A stretch of 64,000 bases of DNA from a bacterium (GCA_905221125.1 CAJNBY010000007.1:1-64000), one strand, 5' to 3'; counted from the stretch's first letter, positions 8,911-19,880 are shown. A program made the numbers and translations. The notes: generated by a model from the sequence alone, not told the origin.

Positions 8911-9807
8911 ATGGAAAGTGTCGGAGACGTACTCAAGCGTCAACCTAGCCGTTTTCATTATCAAGATTTGGTCCAGAAAATCATGAAGGACCCTGATGTT
9001 GCGGCCTTTATCCAGCAAGAAAACCTCAGCCCAGAGGAATTGAATCGCAGTATCTCCAAATTTAATCAGTACATCACCGAGCGCGATAAGTTTCTCCGTG
9101 GAGATACAGATTATATTGCCAAAGGCTACAAGCCGATTTTGGTTATGAATCATGGCTATGCGGATGTTTCTTATGAAGAAACTCCTGAGCTAATCGCAGC
9201 GGAAAAAGAAGCGGCTATTAAAAACCGTCTCAAGTTAATCAATCTGCCAGCCAGTCTCAAGAAAGCTAGTTTGGCTCAAGTTGACTTGGATGATTTGGGA
9301 CGCTTATCAGTTTTTGAAAAGCTACTAGCCTTTGTTGAGCAATATCCAGCTATTCGAAAAGGTCTTTACTTATATGGAGACTTTGGTGTGGGTAAAAGTT
9401 TCATGGTGGCTGCCTTGGCCCATGATTTATCAGAAAAACGTGGTGTTTCATCAACCCTTCTCCACTATCCTAGTTTTGTCATCGATGTCAAAAATGCTAT
9501 CGGTGATGGCAATGTTAAGACCTTGGTGGATGAGCTTAAGCTTTCTGAAGTCCTGATTTTAGATGATATTGGTGCCGAGCAATCAACAGCTTGGGTGCGG
9601 GATGAAATCCTACAAGTCATTCTCCAATATCGGATGCAGGAAAATTTACCGACCTTTTTCACTTCCAACTTCAACTTTGAAGAATTGGAACTGCATTTCG
9701 CTAAAGGGAAACATGGAAATGACGAAACCTGGGAAGCCAGACGGGTCATGGAACGCATCCGTTATTTGGCCGAGGAGACTCGTTTAGAAGGAGTAAACCG
9801 CCGATGA
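8911..9807 (+). CDS. dnaI: Primosomal helicase loader DnaI
   Basis: 298 residues. The N-terminal helicase-binding domain (~1-130) is followed by an AAA+ ATPase with Walker A GDFGVGKS and Walker B LILDDIG. DnaI opens and loads the replicative helicase ring. Its stop overlaps the start of the nitroreductase gene by 4 bases (ATGA). Confidence 0.95.
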   Translation: MESVGDVLKRQPSRFHYQDLVQKIMKDPDVAAFIQQENLSPEELNRSISKFNQYITERDKFLRGDTDYIAKGYKPILVMNHGYADVSYEETPELIAAEKEAAIKNRLKLINLPASLKKASLAQVDLDDLGRLSVFEKLLAFVEQYPAIRKGLYLYGDFGVGKSFMVAALAHDLSEKRGVSSTLLHYPSFVIDVKNAIGDGNVKTLVDELKLSEVLILDDIGAEQSTAWVRDEILQVILQYRMQENLPTFFTSNFNFEELELHFAKGKHGNDETWEARRVMERIRYLAEETRLEGVNRR

Positions 9808-10517
9808 CAGAAACGATTGAACTGATGAAAGCTCATAAGTCTGTTCGAAGATTTAAGGAACAGGCCCTTCCTCAGGAAGACTTGACTGAAATCTTGACAG
9901 CAGCCCAAATGGCCTCGTCTTGGAAGAATTTCCAATCCTACTCTGTGATTGTAGTACGAAGTAAAGAGAAGAAAGATGCTTTGTATGAATTGGTGCCTCA
10001 AGAAGCCATTCGCCAATCAGCTGTTTTCCTTCTCTTTGTCGGAGATTTGAACCGAGCGGAAAAGGGAGCCCGACTTCATACTGACTCATTCCAACCTCAA
10101 GGTGTGGAAGGCCTCTTGATTAGTTCAGTCGATGCAGCTCTTGCTGGTCAAAATGCCCTGCTGGCGGCTGAAAGTTTGGGCTATGGTGGTGTTATCATTG
10201 GCCTGGTTCGTTACAAGTCAGAAGAAGTGGCAGAACTCTTTAACCTGCCTGACTACACTTATCCAGTTTTTGGGATGGCACTAGGTCTTCCAAATGAAGA
10301 ACATGAAGTCAAACCTCGCTTGCCATTGAATCAAGTGGTTTTTGAGGAAGAATATCAGGAACAGACAGTTGATGTGATTGAGGCTTACGACCGTGTACAG
10401 GCTGACTATGCTGGAGCGCGTGCGACCACAAGCTGGAGTCAGCGTCTAGCAGAACAGTTTGGTCAAGCAGAACCAAGCTCAACTAGAAAAAATCTTGAAC
10501 AGAAGAAGTTATTGTAG
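9804..10517 (+). CDS. Nitroreductase-family NAD(P)H-dependent FMN oxidoreductase
   Basis: 237 residues. The N-terminal SVRRFKEQ motif and the AAESLGYGGVIIG segment are typical of NfrA/Frp-type nitroreductases, which bind FMN as dimers. The physiological substrate is unknown. It overlaps dnaI by 4 bp and lies just before der, so it is probably translated from the replication operon. Confidence 0.9.
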   Translation: MTETIELMKAHKSVRRFKEQALPQEDLTEILTAAQMASSWKNFQSYSVIVVRSKEKKDALYELVPQEAIRQSAVFLLFVGDLNRAEKGARLHTDSFQPQGVEGLLISSVDAALAGQNALLAAESLGYGGVIIGLVRYKSEEVAELFNLPDYTYPVFGMALGLPNEEHEVKPRLPLNQVVFEEEYQEQTVDVIEAYDRVQADYAGARATTSWSQRLAEQFGQAEPSSTRKNLEQKKLL

Positions 10518-10530
10518 AAAGTGAGAAATT

Positions 10531-11841
10531 ATGGCCCTACCAACTATTGCCATTGTAGGACGTCCCAATGTTGGGAAATCAACCCTATTTAATCGGATCG
10601 CTGGTGAGCGAATCTCCATTGTAGAAGATGTCGAAGGAGTGACACGTGACCGTATCTATGCGACGGGTGAGTGGCTCAATCGCTCTTTTAGCATGATTGA
10701 TACAGGAGGAATCGATGATGTCGATGCTCCTTTCATGGAACAAATCAAGCACCAGGCAGAAATTGCTATGGAAGAAGCTGATGTTATCGTTTTTGTCGTG
10801 TCTGGTAAGGAAGGGATTACCGATGCAGACGAATACGTAGCCCGTAAGCTTTATAAGACCCATAAACCAGTTATCCTCGCAGTTAACAAGGTGGACAACC
10901 CTGAGATGCGAAATGATATCTATGATTTTTATGCCCTCGGTTTGGGTGAACCACTGCCTATCTCATCTGTCCACGGTATCGGTACAGGGGATGTGCTAGA
11001 TGCCATCGTAGAAAATCTTCCAAATGAATATGAAGAAGAAAATCCAGATGTCATTAAGTTTAGCTTGATTGGTCGTCCAAACGTTGGAAAATCAAGCTTG
11101 ATCAATGCTATCTTGGGAGAAGACCGTGTCATTGCTAGTCCTGTTGCTGGAACTACGCGTGACGCCATTGATACCCACTTTACAGATACAGATGGTCAAG
11201 AGTTTACCATGATTGATACAGCTGGTATGCGTAAGTCTGGTAAGGTTTATGAAAATACCGAGAAATACTCTGTCATGCGTGCCATGCGTGCTATTGACCG
11301 CTCGGATGTGGTCTTGATGGTCATCAATGCGGAAGAAGGTATCCGTGAATACGACAAGCGTATCGCAGGATTTGCCCATGAAGCTGGTAAAGGGATGATT
11401 ATCGTGGTCAACAAGTGGGATACGCTTGAAAAAGACAACCACACCATGAAAAACTGGGAAGAAGATATCCGTGAGCAGTTCCAATACCTGCCTTACGCAC
11501 CGATTATCTTTGTATCAGCTTTGACCAAGCAACGTCTTCACAAACTTCCTGAGATGATCAAACAAATCAGCGAAAGTCAAAACACGCGTATTCCATCAGC
11601 TGTCTTGAACGATGTCATCATGGATGCCATTGCCATCAACCCAACACCGACAGACAAAGGAAAACGTCTCAAGATTTTCTACGCGACCCAAGTGGCAACC
11701 AAACCACCAACCTTTGTTATCTTTGTCAACGAAGAAGAACTCATGCACTTTTCTTACCTGCGTTTCTTGGAAAATCAAATCCGCAAGGCCTTTGTCTTTG
11801 AAGGAACACCAATCCATCTAATCGCAAGAAAACGTAAATAA
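10531..11841 (+). CDS. der: Ribosome-assembly GTPase Der (EngA)
   Basis: 436 residues. Two tandem GTPase domains, each with a P-loop (GRPNVGKST near residue 9; GRPNVGKSS near 182) and G3/G4 motifs (DTGG and NKVD; DTAG and NKWD), are followed by a KH-like C-terminal domain. Der helps mature the 50S subunit and is essential. Its codon use is like that of highly expressed genes. Confidence 0.97.
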
Positions 11842-11849
11842 AAAAGTAG

Positions 11850-11878
11850 AATCTGGAATGACATTTCCAGATTTTTTT
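11850..11878 (+). terminator. Terminator after der
   Basis: AATCTGGAA (11850-11858) pairs with TTCCAGATT (11865-11873) and is followed by a T-run. It closes the nrdR-der unit. Confidence 0.85.
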
Positions 11879-11926
11879 GATAGAATGAAGGTAAAGAAAA
11901 CGCTATCAAGTAGAGGGAGGCTGGTG

Positions 11927-12262
11927 ATGAAACATCTGTTTAAATTGATAATCTTGTTTCCCTGGTTTTACTTTTTCAGCTGGATTGAAAAGGACAATAG
12001 AGATAGTAAATTTTTCCCAATTTTTTACTATTTTTACTGGTTTTACATCCCCCTCTATGCTCTTTTTAGCCTTGCTTGGACAGTTATTTCAGTTCTGTTT
12101 TTCAATATTGTCTTGAGAAATTTGACAGATATCAAGTTATGGGGCATTTGGTTTCTTTTTATTCTACTAGCTATTGGTATGAATAGGTTAACTTATTTCT
12201 GTTTCAAAAAAATGCTTCGCTTGAGACGAGAACTAGGAAAGTCTAAGGGTGGAAGGCATTGA
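11927..12262 (+). CDS. Small membrane protein, function unknown
   Basis: 111 residues, with about three hydrophobic stretches rich in F/W/Y and a basic tail (LRLRRELGKSKGGR). ATG 11927 is preferred over the earlier in-frame codon at 11858 because GAGGGAGG lies just upstream and the earlier start falls inside the der terminator. I do not recognise the family. It lies 29 bp before a membrane-protein/ABC cluster and may belong to that unit. Confidence 0.7.
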   Translation: MKHLFKLIILFPWFYFFSWIEKDNRDSKFFPIFYYFYWFYIPLYALFSLAWTVISVLFFNIVLRNLTDIKLWGIWFLFILLAIGMNRLTYFCFKKMLRLRRELGKSKGGRH

Positions 12263-12291
12263 TTTATATGTTTTTTAATAGGAGGTAGCTT

Positions 12292-13083
12292 ATGAAGATT
12301 CCTCTCTTAACTTTGGCAAGGCATAAATTTGTTTATGTCTTGCTTACTTTGATTTTTCTTGCTTTGGTTTATCGTGATTTTTTGATGACTTATTTCTTTT
12401 TTGATATTCATGCACCTGACCTAGTCAAATTCGATGGACAAGCAATTAAAAATGACTTATTAAAATCAGCTTTAGATTTTCGTATTCTCCAGTTCAATTT
12501 AGGTTTTTATCAATCATTTATTATTCCAATTATCATTTCTTTGCTAGGTTTTCAATATATTCAGCTGAAAAATAAAGTTTTACGATTGAGTATTGGAAGA
12601 GAAGTGAGTTATCAACGGTTAAAAAGAAAGTTGACTTTTCAACTTGCAAGTATCCCTTGTGTGATATATTTAGTGACTGTGCTGATAATTGCAATCATAA
12701 CCTATTTCTTTGGGACTTTTTCGCCTCTGGAATGGAATTCTCTATTTTCTGATGGAAGTAGTTTACAAAGGCTCTTGGATGGAGAGATAAAAAGTTATCT
12801 GTTTTTTATATGTGTCCTTTTAATCGGTATCTTCATCAATACGGTCTATTTTTTAAAAATAGTTGATTATTTAGGGAATGTGACTCGTTCGGCAATCGCC
12901 TATTTGATGTTTCTTTGGCTTGGTTCTATGTTGCTCTATAGTGCCTTGCCTTACTATATGGTTCCTATGACGAGTTTGATGCAAGCTAGCTATGGGGATG
13001 TAAGTTTGATGAAACTCTTTACTCCTTACATCCTTTACATCGTCTCTTATATGGTGCTTGAAAAATATGAAGATAATGTTTAA
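12292..13083 (+). CDS. Membrane protein of a small ABC transporter, function unknown
   Basis: 263 residues with about six transmembrane segments and no known motif. A very strong ribosome site (AGGAGGTAGCTT) precedes the ATG; the same 12-base block precedes the gene at 14382. It is followed by another membrane protein and an ABC ATPase, so it is probably one of two permease subunits. Confidence 0.75.
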   Translation: MKIPLLTLARHKFVYVLLTLIFLALVYRDFLMTYFFFDIHAPDLVKFDGQAIKNDLLKSALDFRILQFNLGFYQSFIIPIIISLLGFQYIQLKNKVLRLSIGREVSYQRLKRKLTFQLASIPCVIYLVTVLIIAIITYFFGTFSPLEWNSLFSDGSSLQRLLDGEIKSYLFFICVLLIGIFINTVYFLKIVDYLGNVTRSAIAYLMFLWLGSMLLYSALPYYMVPMTSLMQASYGDVSLMKLFTPYILYIVSYMVLEKYEDNV

Positions 13084-13717
13084 GAATTTTAACAATATTT
13101 GGCTAAAGAGAAAGATCGTTTTACTACTTCGTATAGTTTTGATGATGGTTTTGATCAACTATCTATTGTCAATAGCGGTTCAAAAGCAGGATGTTTTTCT
13201 CTTTTTCAAGAGGGAATTGATTTCAATCTTTTCCTATAATGACTATTCTGAAGCGAATTTAGAAATCCCCAAACTCTTGTTAAACCTTTCGCTTTTCATG
13301 GTAGGATGGCTCTCAGTCATTTTACTTGAAAGTGATTTGGCAGACCATTACCATCACTTGATTCGCTATCAATCAACCTCCTTTTTCGATTATACAAGGA
13401 AACGATTGGTTGTCATTTCTAAATTTTTTACTCAAGATTTATTTGTCTGGTTTCTTGGTTTACTTCCTCTAGGATTTCATTTCAAAACAGTTGCTCTCTT
13501 CTTTTTACTTGCTCAGTTAATGATGTTGTATTTGTTACTGTCTTATCTGATAGCACTTATTAGTGTAGGCGCTGGCTTTTCGTTTTTTCTATATTTTTTA
13601 GCATTTGTGGGCCAAGAATGGATGATGGATCATATTGTAATAGTATATTTAGGACTCTTAACTCTATTAGTTAGTTTGATTGTTAGTCGGTTAGAAGAGT
13701 CGTTTAAGAAAGGATAA
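13067..13717 (+). CDS. Second membrane protein of the small ABC transporter
   Basis: 216 residues with about six hydrophobic segments. It overlaps the preceding gene. Possible starts are TTG 13058, ATG 13067 and ATG 13076, none with a good ribosome site, so translation is probably coupled to the upstream gene. ATG 13067 is a compromise. It ends 3 bp before the ATPase gene. Confidence 0.7.
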   Translation: MKIMFKNFNNIWLKRKIVLLLRIVLMMVLINYLLSIAVQKQDVFLFFKRELISIFSYNDYSEANLEIPKLLLNLSLFMVGWLSVILLESDLADHYHHLIRYQSTSFFDYTRKRLVVISKFFTQDLFVWFLGLLPLGFHFKTVALFFLLAQLMMLYLLLSYLIALISVGAGFSFFLYFLAFVGQEWMMDHIVIVYLGLLTLLVSLIVSRLEESFKKG

Positions 13718-13720
13718 ACG

Positions 13721-14371
13721 ATGAGACTTGAAATTATAAACGGACAGAAAAATTACGGGGAAAGACCTATTTTAAATGAGTTAAATCTGGTCTTTCAATC
13801 AGGAAATATTTACGGTCTTAAAGGGGATAATGGATCTGGTAAGACAGTTCTTTTAAAGATACTTGCTGGTTATATTAAGCTTGATAAAGGAAAAGTTCTT
13901 CAAGACGGGAAAGTCTACGGGATAAAAAATCATTATATTCAGGATGCAGGGATTTTAATTGAAAAAGTCGAGTTTTTATCTCATTTATCTCTGAGAGAAA
14001 ATTTGCGATTGTTAAGGTATTTTTCATCTGAAATTACTGAAAAAAGAATTGCCGATTGGATCCAATATTATAATTTACAGGAATTTGAAGACATTGAATA
14101 CCGTCATTTATCCTTAGGAACGAAGCAAAAAATGGCCTTGATTCAAGCCTTTATTGCCGAACCATCTATACTCTTTCTCGATGAACCTATGAATGCTTTA
14201 GATGAGAAGAGTGTGAGGTTGACAAAACAGGTCATTTTATCTTATCTGAAAAAAGAAAATGGTTTGGTTATCCTGACATCGCACATATCGGAAGATATTT
14301 CAGATCTTTGTACAGAGGTATTATTTGTCGAAAATGGGCATATACAGTATTCAAAAGATATACAAGCTTAG
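13721..14371 (+). CDS. ABC transporter ATPase, small exporter type
   Basis: 216 residues. Walker A GDNGSGKT, signature-like LSLGTKQKM and Walker B LFLDEPMNALDE are visible. The LSLGTKQ signature is typical of small ABC-2 or bacteriocin-immunity type ATPases. It pairs with the two membrane proteins upstream; the substrate is not known. Confidence 0.88.
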   Translation: MRLEIINGQKNYGERPILNELNLVFQSGNIYGLKGDNGSGKTVLLKILAGYIKLDKGKVLQDGKVYGIKNHYIQDAGILIEKVEFLSHLSLRENLRLLRYFSSEITEKRIADWIQYYNLQEFEDIEYRHLSLGTKQKMALIQAFIAEPSILFLDEPMNALDEKSVRLTKQVILSYLKKENGLVILTSHISEDISDLCTEVLFVENGHIQYSKDIQA

Positions 14372-14381
14372 GAGGTAGCTT

Positions 14382-14669
14382 ATGGCACATCTAAAATCAT
14401 TTATTACACGCTATTCTAAGGTCTATATTGGTTTAGTTCTGTTGATCTGGATTACTTTCTTCTTTCTTCCTTGGGGCAGTCCGATTCTGGGGGGAAAGAT
14501 TGACCTCTTCAGCATACAGAAAGTCTTGCTAGTTTTTGGTATTCTGTCTATTTTGATGGCCTTTCTGTCCAAGAAAGTCAGTCTCTTTGTTTTTGGACTC
14601 ATCTGCTGTTTTTCTCTTTGGATTAATCTATTTATCCTATTTGCGATTTTGCCGATTTTTGGCAATTAA
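14382..14669 (+). CDS. Small membrane protein after the ABC ATPase, function unknown
   Basis: 95 residues with three hydrophobic segments. It is preceded by AGGAGGTAGCTT, the same ribosome-site block as the gene at 12292, and followed by a terminator at 14687. It is probably the last gene of the ABC unit. Confidence 0.7.
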   Translation: MAHLKSFITRYSKVYIGLVLLIWITFFFLPWGSPILGGKIDLFSIQKVLLVFGILSILMAFLSKKVSLFVFGLICCFSLWINLFILFAILPIFGN

Positions 14670-14686
14670 AGTATCATAAAAGTCAG

Positions 14687-14717
14687 AGAGGTTAGCTTGG
14701 AAACTAGCCTCTTTTTC
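14687..14717 (+). terminator. Terminator before secA
   Basis: AGAGGTTAG (14687-14695) pairs with CTAGCCTCT (14704-14712, one G-U pair) and runs into TTTTT. Confidence 0.8.
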
Positions 14718-14740
14718 CTTTTCAAAATGGGGATTCTTCC

Positions 14741-14769
14741 TTGAAAATAATCAGTAATTGTGCTAAAAT
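14741..14769 (+). promoter_or_regulatory. secA promoter
   Basis: TTGAAA (14741-14746), a 17-base spacer and an extended -10, TGC-TAAAAT (14761-14769), lie 45 bp before the secA ATG. Confidence 0.75.
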
Positions 14770-14814
14770 TAAAAGAACATTCTAAAATATTCGGAATTTA
14801 AAGTAAGGAAAAAC

Positions 14815-17328
14815 ATGGCTAATATTTTAAAAACAATTATCGAAAATGATAAAGGAGAAATCCGTCGTCTAGAAAAGATGGCTGACAAGGTTTTCAAATA
14901 TGAAGACCAAATGGCTGCTTTGACTGACGACCAACTAAAAGCAAAAACAGTTGAATTTAAAGAACGTTATCAAAATGGAGAATCACTGGATTCACTGCTT
15001 TATGAAGCATTTGCGGTTGTCCGTGAGGGTGCCAAACGTGTCCTAGGTCTCTTCCCATATAAGGTTCAGGTCATGGGGGGAATCGTTCTTCACCATGGTG
15101 ACGTGCCAGAAATGCGTACAGGGGAAGGGAAAACCTTGACTGCGACTATGCCAGTATACCTCAACGCCCTTTCAGGTAAAGGGGTTCACGTAGTTACGGT
15201 CAATGAATACCTGTCAGAACGTGACGCGACTGAGATGGGTGAATTGTACTCATGGCTTGGTTTGTCAGTAGGAATTAACTTGGCTGCCAAATCTCCAATG
15301 GAGAAAAAAGAAGCCTATGAGTGTGATATTACATACTCAACCAACTCAGAAATCGGATTTGACTACCTTCGTGATAACATGGTCGTCCGTGCTGAAAACA
15401 TGGTACAACGTCCGCTTAACTATGCCCTGGTCGATGAGGTTGACTCTATCTTGATTGACGAAGCCCGTACACCATTGATTGTATCAGGTGCCAACGCGGT
15501 TGAAACCAGTCAGCTCTACCATATGGCAGACCACTATGTAAAATCCTTGGACAAAGACGACTACATCATCGATGTGCAGTCTAAGACTATCGGTTTGTCT
15601 GATTCAGGGATTGACAAGGCTGAAAGCTACTTCAAGCTTGAAAATCTCTATGATATCGAAAACGTGGCTTTGACTCACTTTATCGATAACGCCCTTCGTG
15701 CCAACTACATCATGCTTCTTGATATTGACTATGTGGTGAGCGAAGAGCAAGAAATCTTGATTGTCGACCAATTTACAGGTCGTACCATGGAAGGTCGTCG
15801 TTATTCTGATGGATTGCACCAAGCCATTGAAGCAAAAGAAGGTGTGCCAATCCAGGATGAAACCAAGACCTCTGCCTCAATCACTTACCAAAACCTTTTC
15901 CGTATGTACAAGAAATTGTCTGGTATGACGGGTACAGGTAAGACTGAGGAAGAAGAATTCCGTGAAATCTACAACATTCGTGTTATTCCAATCCCAACAA
16001 ACCGTCCTGTTCAACGTATTGACCACTCAGACCTTCTTTATGCTAGCATTGAGGCTAAGTTTAAGGCGGTTGTTGAAGACGTTAAGGCTCGTTACCAAAA
16101 AGGTCAGCCTGTCTTGGTTGGTACAGTAGCGGTTGAAACTAGTGATTACATTTCTAAGAAATTGGTCGCAGCTGGCGTTCCTCACGAAGTCTTGAATGCC
16201 AAAAACCACTATAAAGAAGCCCAAATCATCATGAATGCTGGTCAACGTGGTGCCGTTACTATCGCAACCAACATGGCCGGTCGTGGTACTGACATCAAGC
16301 TTGGTGAAGGGGTTCGCGAATTGGGTGGACTTTGTGTGATTGGTACAGAACGCCATGAAAGTCGTCGTATCGATAACCAGCTTCGTGGACGTTCAGGTCG
16401 TCAAGGAGATCCAGGTGAGTCACAATTCTACCTATCTCTTGAAGATGATTTGATGAAACGTTTTGGTTCTGAACGCTTGAAGGGAATCTTTGAACGCTTG
16501 AACATGTCTGAAGAGGCCATTGAGTCTCGTATGTTGACACGTCAAGTTGAAGCGGCGCAAAAACGTGTCGAAGGAAATAACTATGATACCCGTAAACAAG
16601 TCCTTCAATACGATGATGTCATGCGTGAACAACGTGAGATTATCTACGCTCAACGTTACGACGTCATCACTGCAGACCGTGACTTGGCACCTGAAATTCA
16701 GGCTATGATCAAACGTACGATTGGTCGTGTCGTTGATGGTCATGCGCGTGCGAAACAAGATGAAAAACTAGAAGCAATTTTGAACTTTGCTAAGTACAAC
16801 TTGCTTCCAGAAGATTCTATTACGATGGAAGACTTGTCAGGCTTGTCTGATAAGGCCATTAAGGAAGAACTCTTCCAACGTGCCTTGCAAGTTTACGATA
16901 GTCAGGTTTCAAAACTACGTGATGAAGAAGCAGTTAAAGAATTCCAAAAAGTTTTGATTCTACGAGTGGTAGATAACAAGTGGACAGATCATATCGATGC
17001 CCTCGATCAATTGCGTAATGCAGTTGGACTTCGTGGCTATGCTCAGAACAACCCAGTTGTTGAGTATCAGGCAGAAGGTTTCCGTATGTTTAATGATATG
17101 ATTGGTTCGATTGAGTTTGATGTGACACGTTTGATGATGAAAGCACAAATTCATGAACAAGAAAGACCACAAGCAGAACACCATATCAGTACAACAGCGA
17201 CTCGCAATATCGCTGCCCACCAAGCAAATATGCCTGAAGATTTGGATTTGAGCCAGATTGGACGGAATGACCTTTGCCCATGTGGTTCTGGTAAGAAGTT
17301 TAAAAACTGTCACGGTAAAAGACAATAA
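14815..17328 (+). CDS. secA: Preprotein translocase ATPase SecA
   Basis: 837 residues, the usual length. The DEAD-type motor has Walker A (TGEGKT near residue 105) and the [13 protein letters not shown] motif. A C-terminal zinc site ([14 protein letters not shown]) binds SecB-like partners or lipids. SecA drives protein export through SecYEG at the membrane. The zinc tail and length fit the essential SecA rather than the accessory SecA2. Confidence 0.98.
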   Translation: MANILKTIIENDKGEIRRLEKMADKVFKYEDQMAALTDDQLKAKTVEFKERYQNGESLDSLLYEAFAVVREGAKRVLGLFPYKVQVMGGIVLHHGDVPEMRTGEGKTLTATMPVYLNALSGKGVHVVTVNEYLSERDATEMGELYSWLGLSVGINLAAKSPMEKKEAYECDITYSTNSEIGFDYLRDNMVVRAENMVQRPLNYALVDEVDSILIDEARTPLIVSGANAVETSQLYHMADHYVKSLDKDDYIIDVQSKTIGLSDSGIDKAESYFKLENLYDIENVALTHFIDNALRANYIMLLDIDYVVSEEQEILIVDQFTGRTMEGRRYSDGLHQAIEAKEGVPIQDETKTSASITYQNLFRMYKKLSGMTGTGKTEEEEFREIYNIRVIPIPTNRPVQRIDHSDLLYASIEAKFKAVVEDVKARYQKGQPVLVGTVAVETSDYISKKLVAAGVPHEVLNAKNHYKEAQIIMNAGQRGAVTIATNMAGRGTDIKLGEGVRELGGLCVIGTERHESRRIDNQLRGRSGRQGDPGESQFYLSLEDDLMKRFGSERLKGIFERLNMSEEAIESRMLTRQVEAAQKRVEGNNYDTRKQVLQYDDVMREQREIIYAQRYDVITADRDLAPEIQAMIKRTIGRVVDGHARAKQDEKLEAILNFAKYNLLPEDSITMEDLSGLSDKAIKEELFQRALQVYDSQVSKLRDEEAVKEFQKVLILRVVDNKWTDHIDALDQLRNAVGLRGYAQNNPVVEYQAEGFRMFNDMIGSIEFDVTRLMMKAQIHEQERPQAEHHISTTATRNIAAHQANMPEDLDLSQIGRNDLCPCGSGKKFKNCHGKRQ

Positions 17329-17346
17329 AATGAGATAGTTTAGAGG

Positions 17347-17385
17347 CGGATACCTTGTGAAAAGTAAATTTTTACTTGGTATCCG
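17347..17385 (+). terminator. Hairpin between secA and the first DAHP synthase gene
   Basis: CGGATACC (17347-17354) pairs with GGTATCCG (17378-17385), with an inner AAGTAAA/TTTACTT stem. The T-tract (TTTGATTT) is weak, so it may be a partial terminator or an mRNA 3' end. Confidence 0.5.
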
Positions 17386-17408
17386 TTTGATTTATAAGGA
17401 GATGAGTT

Positions 17409-18440
17409 ATGGTATTTACAGCAAAAAGTCCTAAAATTAATATTGAAGAAGTTCGTGCCTTATCAAAATTAGAAGGCCAAGCTTTGGAGAGAAAATCACA
17501 GCGCGATCAAGAGCTAGAAGCCATTATACGTGGAGAAAACCAACGGATTCTCTTGGTAATCGGGCCATGCTCATCTGACAATGAAGAAGCTGTCCTGGAG
17601 TACGCTAAGCGTTTGGCAGCTTTGCAAGAAGAAGTAGCAGACCGTATTTTTATGGTTATGCGCGTTTATACAGCCAAACCTCGTACCAACGGAGATGGAT
17701 ACAAGGGCTTGATTCACCAGCCTAATGCGACAGAAGCGCCAAGCCTCATCAACGGAATCAAAGCTGTTCGCCATCTTCACTATCGTGTCATCACGGAAAC
17801 TGGTATGACAACAGCTGATGAAATGCTTTATCCTGAAAATCTACCGCTTGTAGATGATTTGATTTCTTATATGGCTGTTGGTGCCCGTTCAGTTGAAGAC
17901 CAACAACACCGTTTTGTGGCAAGTGGGGCAGATTTCGCGACTGGTTTTAAAAATCCAACCTCAGGAAATCTCAATGTTATGTTTAATGGGATTTATGCTG
18001 CTCAAAACAAACAAAGCTTCCTTTTCCTAGGAAAAGAAGTGGAAACAACTGGTAATCCTCTTTCGCACGCCATTCTTCGTGGAGCGATTAATGAGTATGG
18101 TAAGAATATTCCTAACTACTACTATGATAATTTGATGGATACCATTGCCCAGTATGAGAAGATGGGCTTGGAAAATCCATTTATCATTGTGGACACCAAT
18201 CATGACAATTCTGGTAAGCAACATATGGACCAAATTAGAATTGTCCGCCAGACCTTGATTAACCGTGATTGGAATGAAAAAATCAAGCAGTACGTTCGTG
18301 GCTTTATGATTGAGTCTTATCTAGAAGACGGCCGTCAAAACGAACCGGAAGTATTTGGCAAGTCTATCACAGACCCTTGCCTGGGCTGGGAAAATACGGA
18401 AGCCCTTGTCAGAGAAATCTACCAAACGTTAGGAGAATAA
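17409..18440 (+). CDS. 3-deoxy-7-phosphoheptulonate (DAHP) synthase, first copy
   Basis: 343 residues. This is a class I (AroF/G/H-type) enzyme that joins erythrose-4-phosphate and phosphoenolpyruvate in the first step of the shikimate pathway. The IGPCSS motif, the [16 protein letters not shown] segment, and the CLGWE and HDNSGK segments hold substrate- and metal-binding residues. A paralog of equal length starts 2 bp later. The two may differ in feedback inhibition by aromatic amino acids, as E. coli isozymes do; that is inferred. Confidence 0.95.
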   Translation: MVFTAKSPKINIEEVRALSKLEGQALERKSQRDQELEAIIRGENQRILLVIGPCSSDNEEAVLEYAKRLAALQEEVADRIFMVMRVYTAKPRTNGDGYKGLIHQPNATEAPSLINGIKAVRHLHYRVITETGMTTADEMLYPENLPLVDDLISYMAVGARSVEDQQHRFVASGADFATGFKNPTSGNLNVMFNGIYAAQNKQSFLFLGKEVETTGNPLSHAILRGAINEYGKNIPNYYYDNLMDTIAQYEKMGLENPFIIVDTNHDNSGKQHMDQIRIVRQTLINRDWNEKIKQYVRGFMIESYLEDGRQNEPEVFGKSITDPCLGWENTEALVREIYQTLGE

Positions 18441-18441
18441 G

Positions 18442-19473
18442 ATGGCATTTATTGAAAAAGGTCAAGAAATCGATATTGAATCAATCAAGGCAGAAACCCA
18501 ATTGTCTGCGGAAACCTTGCGACTAAAGGAGCGTCGTGACAGAGAATTGGCAGACATCATTTCAGGAGAAGACGACCGTATCCTTTTGGTGATTGGTCCT
18601 TGTTCTTCTGATAATGAAGAAGCTGTCTTGGAATATGCTCGCCGTTTATCAGCCTTGCAAAAGAAGGTGGCGGACAAGATTTTCATGGTTATGCGTGTTT
18701 ATACTGCTAAACCTCGCACAAACGGAGACGGTTATAAAGGTTTGGTTCACCAACCAGATACCTCTAAGGCTCCAAGTTTAATTAACGGCTTGCAGGCTGT
18801 GCGCCAGTTGCACTACCGCGTGATTACAGAGACTGGTTTGACAACGGCAGATGAGATGCTTTATCCGTCAAATCTGGTCTTGGTAGATGATTTGGTCAGC
18901 TACCATGCTGTGGGGGCTCGTTCTGTGGAAGACCAAGAGCACCGCTTTGTGGCTTCAGGGATTGATGCACCAGTCGGGATGAAAAATCCAACCTCTGGAA
19001 ATTTGGGCGTTATGTTTAACGGTATCTATGCTGCTCAAAACAAACAGACCTTCCTCTTCCATGGCCAAGAAGTTGAGACTTCAGGTAATCCTTTGGCCCA
19101 CGTCATCCTTCGTGGCGCAGTCAATGAATATGGGAAAAATGAGCCTAACTTTTACTATGAAACCTTGCTAAATGCCATTGAACGTTATGAGACAATGGGA
19201 CTTGAAAATCCTTTTATCCTCATCGACACCAACCATGATAACTCAGGCAAGCAATATATGGAGCAGATTCGAATTGTTCGCCAGACCTTGCAAAATCGTG
19301 ATTGGAATGAGAAAATCAAAAAGACGGTTCGAGGTTTTATGATTGAATCTTACTTGGCAGATGGTCGTCAAAACCAACCAGAGGTCTTTGGATGTTCTAT
19401 TACCGACCCTTGCCTAGGTTGGGAAAATACAGAGGCTTTGGTAGAAGAGATTTATGCTACCTTGACAAAATAA
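18442..19473 (+). CDS. 3-deoxy-7-phosphoheptulonate (DAHP) synthase, second copy
   Basis: 343 residues, closely related to the gene just upstream, with identical [19 protein letters not shown] and [10 protein letters not shown] segments and scattered differences elsewhere. The ribosome site AGGAGAATAAG overlaps the stop of the first copy, so the two are translated from one message. The equal length and intact motifs in both suggest both are active. Confidence 0.95.
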   Translation: MAFIEKGQEIDIESIKAETQLSAETLRLKERRDRELADIISGEDDRILLVIGPCSSDNEEAVLEYARRLSALQKKVADKIFMVMRVYTAKPRTNGDGYKGLVHQPDTSKAPSLINGLQAVRQLHYRVITETGLTTADEMLYPSNLVLVDDLVSYHAVGARSVEDQEHRFVASGIDAPVGMKNPTSGNLGVMFNGIYAAQNKQTFLFHGQEVETSGNPLAHVILRGAVNEYGKNEPNFYYETLLNAIERYETMGLENPFILIDTNHDNSGKQYMEQIRIVRQTLQNRDWNEKIKKTVRGFMIESYLADGRQNQPEVFGCSITDPCLGWENTEALVEEIYATLTK

Positions 19474-19484
19474 GTGAAAAGGAT

Positions 19485-19510
19485 GGAGTTGGGGAATCTC
19501 AACTCCTTTT
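19485..19510 (+). terminator. Terminator-like hairpin just before acpS
   Basis: GGAGTTG (19485-19491) pairs with CAACTCC (19500-19506) and is followed by TTTT. It ends only 7 bases before the acpS ATG, so read-through from the DAHP synthase genes would be reduced, or the stem may limit acpS translation. Confidence 0.55.
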
Positions 19511-19517
19511 GATGAGA

Positions 19518-19880
19518 ATGATAGTTGGACACGGAATTGATATCGAAGAATTGGCTTCGATAGAAAGAGCAGTTACACGACATGAAGGATTTGCCAAGCG
19601 CGTGCTGACAGCTAAGGAAATGGAACGCTTCACCAGTCTCAAAGGGCGCAGGCAGATTGAATATTTGGCTGGTCGCTGGTCAGCTAAGGAGGCCTTTTCC
19701 AAAGCTATGGGAACGGGTATTGGCAAGCTCGGTTTTCAGGATTTGGAAGTCTTGAACAATGAACGCGGGGCACCTTATTTTAGTCAGTCACCGTTTTCGG
19801 GAAAGATTTGGCTGTCTATCAGCCATACAGATCAGTTTGTGACAGCCAGTGTCATTTTGGAGGAAAATCATGAAAGCTAG
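19518..19880 (+). CDS. acpS: Holo-[acyl-carrier-protein] synthase AcpS
   Basis: 120 residues. It transfers 4'-phosphopantetheine from CoA to acyl carrier protein. MIVGHGIDI with the metal-binding Asp8 starts the protein, and [10 protein letters not shown] carries the metal-binding Glu. ATG 19518 gives the family start; the frame is open further upstream inside the aroG gene but without homology. It overlaps alr by 11 bp. Confidence 0.95.
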   Translation: MIVGHGIDIEELASIERAVTRHEGFAKRVLTAKEMERFTSLKGRRQIEYLAGRWSAKEAFSKAMGTGIGKLGFQDLEVLNNERGAPYFSQSPFSGKIWLSISHTDQFVTASVILEENHES

